A DNA stretch of 64,000 bases from Herbidospora daliensis (GTDB taxonomy: Bacteria; Actinomycetota; Actinomycetes; Streptosporangiales; Streptosporangiaceae). The position numbers and the translations under genes were made by a program. Under the pieces are notes generated by a model, which worked only from the letters and a program-made list of their open reading frames with translations, was not told the origin of the DNA and searched no databases. Numbering within the stretch: position 1 is the stretch's first letter; each line of letters starts with the position of its first letter. Where the stretch lies: the NCBI RefSeq assembly GCF_001570585.1, contig NZ_BBXF01000002.1:434001-498000 (forward strand). Direction: 5' to 3'. Shown in pieces: positions 63,737 to 64,000 of this stretch.

Positions 63737-63742
63737 TATGGT
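63737..63742 (+). promoter_or_regulatory. Possible -10 box upstream of sigM
   Basis: TATGGT, 9 nt before the GTG of the 11-codon upstream frame. No clear -35. Confidence 0.35.
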
Positions 63743-63751
63743 GGCACCATC

Positions 63752-63787
63752 GTGCACGTGAACCCCTCGGGATCGGCAGACCAGTGA
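63752..63787 (+). CDS. Upstream 11-codon leader frame coupled to sigM
   Basis: GTG CAC GTG AAC CCC TCG GGA TCG GCA GAC CAG TGA. Its TGA overlaps the sigM GTG (GTGA, 63784-63787). It may couple sigM translation to the leader. Confidence 0.4.
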   Translation: MHVNPSGSADQ

Positions 63788-64000
63788 CCTCGCCGCCAGA
63801 CATTCCCCCACCGGCCGACCTCTCCGGTCGACCGGCGCTGAGTGACGCCGATTTGCTGACCCGTCACATCGAGGGCGACACCACGGCGTTCAGTGAGATC
63901 GTCAAGCGCCATCGCGACCGCATGTGGGCCGTCGCACTGCGTACGCTCGGCGACCCCGACGAAGCCGCCGACGCGGTCCAGGACGCCTTCGTGTCCGCCT
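63784..64000 (+). CDS. sigM: ECF RNA polymerase sigma factor, partial (runs off right edge)
   Basis: 72 codons are visible from GTG 63784. After a Pro-rich start, region 2 begins with LLTRHIEGDTTAFSEIVKRHRDRMWAVALRTLGDPDEAADAVQDAF, the classic sigma-70 region 2.1-2.2 pattern of ECF factors. Position after murJ and its pseudokinase matches SigM of actinobacteria, which responds to envelope stress. The start has no good Shine-Dalgarno sequence but overlaps a leader frame. Confidence 0.85.
   Translation, partial: MTSPPDIPPPADLSGRPALSDADLLTRHIEGDTTAFSEIVKRHRDRMWAVALRTLGDPDEAADAVQDAFVSA

Overview
The window is GC-rich chromosomal DNA of a filamentous-type actinobacterium. Family-level placement near Streptosporangiaceae is my inference from gene content and order, not from any search. 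Supporting signs are GTG and TTG starts, F420-type oxidoreductases, SARP, MmyB-like and HTH-TPR regulators, a zinc-type S18, an inositol-phosphate synthase, and a DnaB intein. Gene order follows blocks familiar from Mycobacterium and Streptomyces on one flank of oriC: asd-lysC, recR-ybaB-dnaX-SRP RNA, tadA with tRNA-Ser, dnaB-rplI-rpsR-ssb-rpsF-(GT87)-PBP1-padR-ino1, then cca-DUF6049-murJ-pseudokinase-sigM. The right end, at sigM, should point toward the trx-par-rnpA-dnaA region, but dnaA and the canonical dnaA-adjacent dnaN are not in the window.

Layout. 1-13.5 kb holds regulators and accessory metabolism: SARP, methyltransferase, TetR, GNAT, HxlR, SURF1, amidohydrolase, an LLM oxidoreductase and an odd repeat-rich ORF. 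13.6-18.1 kb has a secreted M15-like peptidase and the asd, lysC, DUF5063, recR and ybaB genes. 18.4-20.2 kb is a two-gene insertion (GAF regulator and secreted protein) splitting ybaB from dnaX. 20.2-26.4 kb has dnaX, SRP RNA, two tRNA-Ser genes, a zinc protease, tadA and two tandem TadA-associated paralogues. 26.6-30.6 kb has upp, small membrane proteins and two regulators. 30.6-37.7 kb has a stand-alone beta clamp, a two-component system divergent from an ABC exporter, an XRE regulator, an SRPBCC protein and a phosphoesterase. 37.7-44.5 kb has intein-containing dnaB, a DnaA-box cluster, a MATE transporter and the rplI-rpsR-ssb-rpsF operon. 44.6-53.6 kb has nfo, two GT-C membrane glycosyltransferases, PBP1, padR-ino1 and idi. 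53.7-64 kb has an MFS transporter, bioA coupled to cca, a YbaK-like protein, DUF6049, murJ, a pseudokinase and the start of sigM.

How the genes work together. Replication functions recur: dnaX, a second dnaN, dnaB, ssb, and many DnaA-box sequences. Cell-envelope functions form a second theme: PBP1, MurJ with its pseudokinase partner, DUF6049, GT87-like enzymes, M15-like peptidase and lysC/asd for diaminopimelate. At least eleven genes share a promoter layout in which a TANNNT -10 box lies 6-8 nt before the start codon without a Shine-Dalgarno sequence, which indicates leaderless mRNAs.

The most unusual signals are (i) a 140-bp intergenic cluster of DnaA boxes upstream of dnaB, (ii) a separate ORF carrying seven in-frame 15-bp repeats, each a near-perfect DnaA box spelled with the rare AGA codon, (iii) a class 3-like DnaB intein whose homing-endonuclease region carries two extra four-cysteine motifs, and (iv) perfect palindromic operators beside several regulator genes. 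No transposase, integrase, CRISPR array or rRNA gene was seen. All family assignments come from reading motifs; no database search was made.
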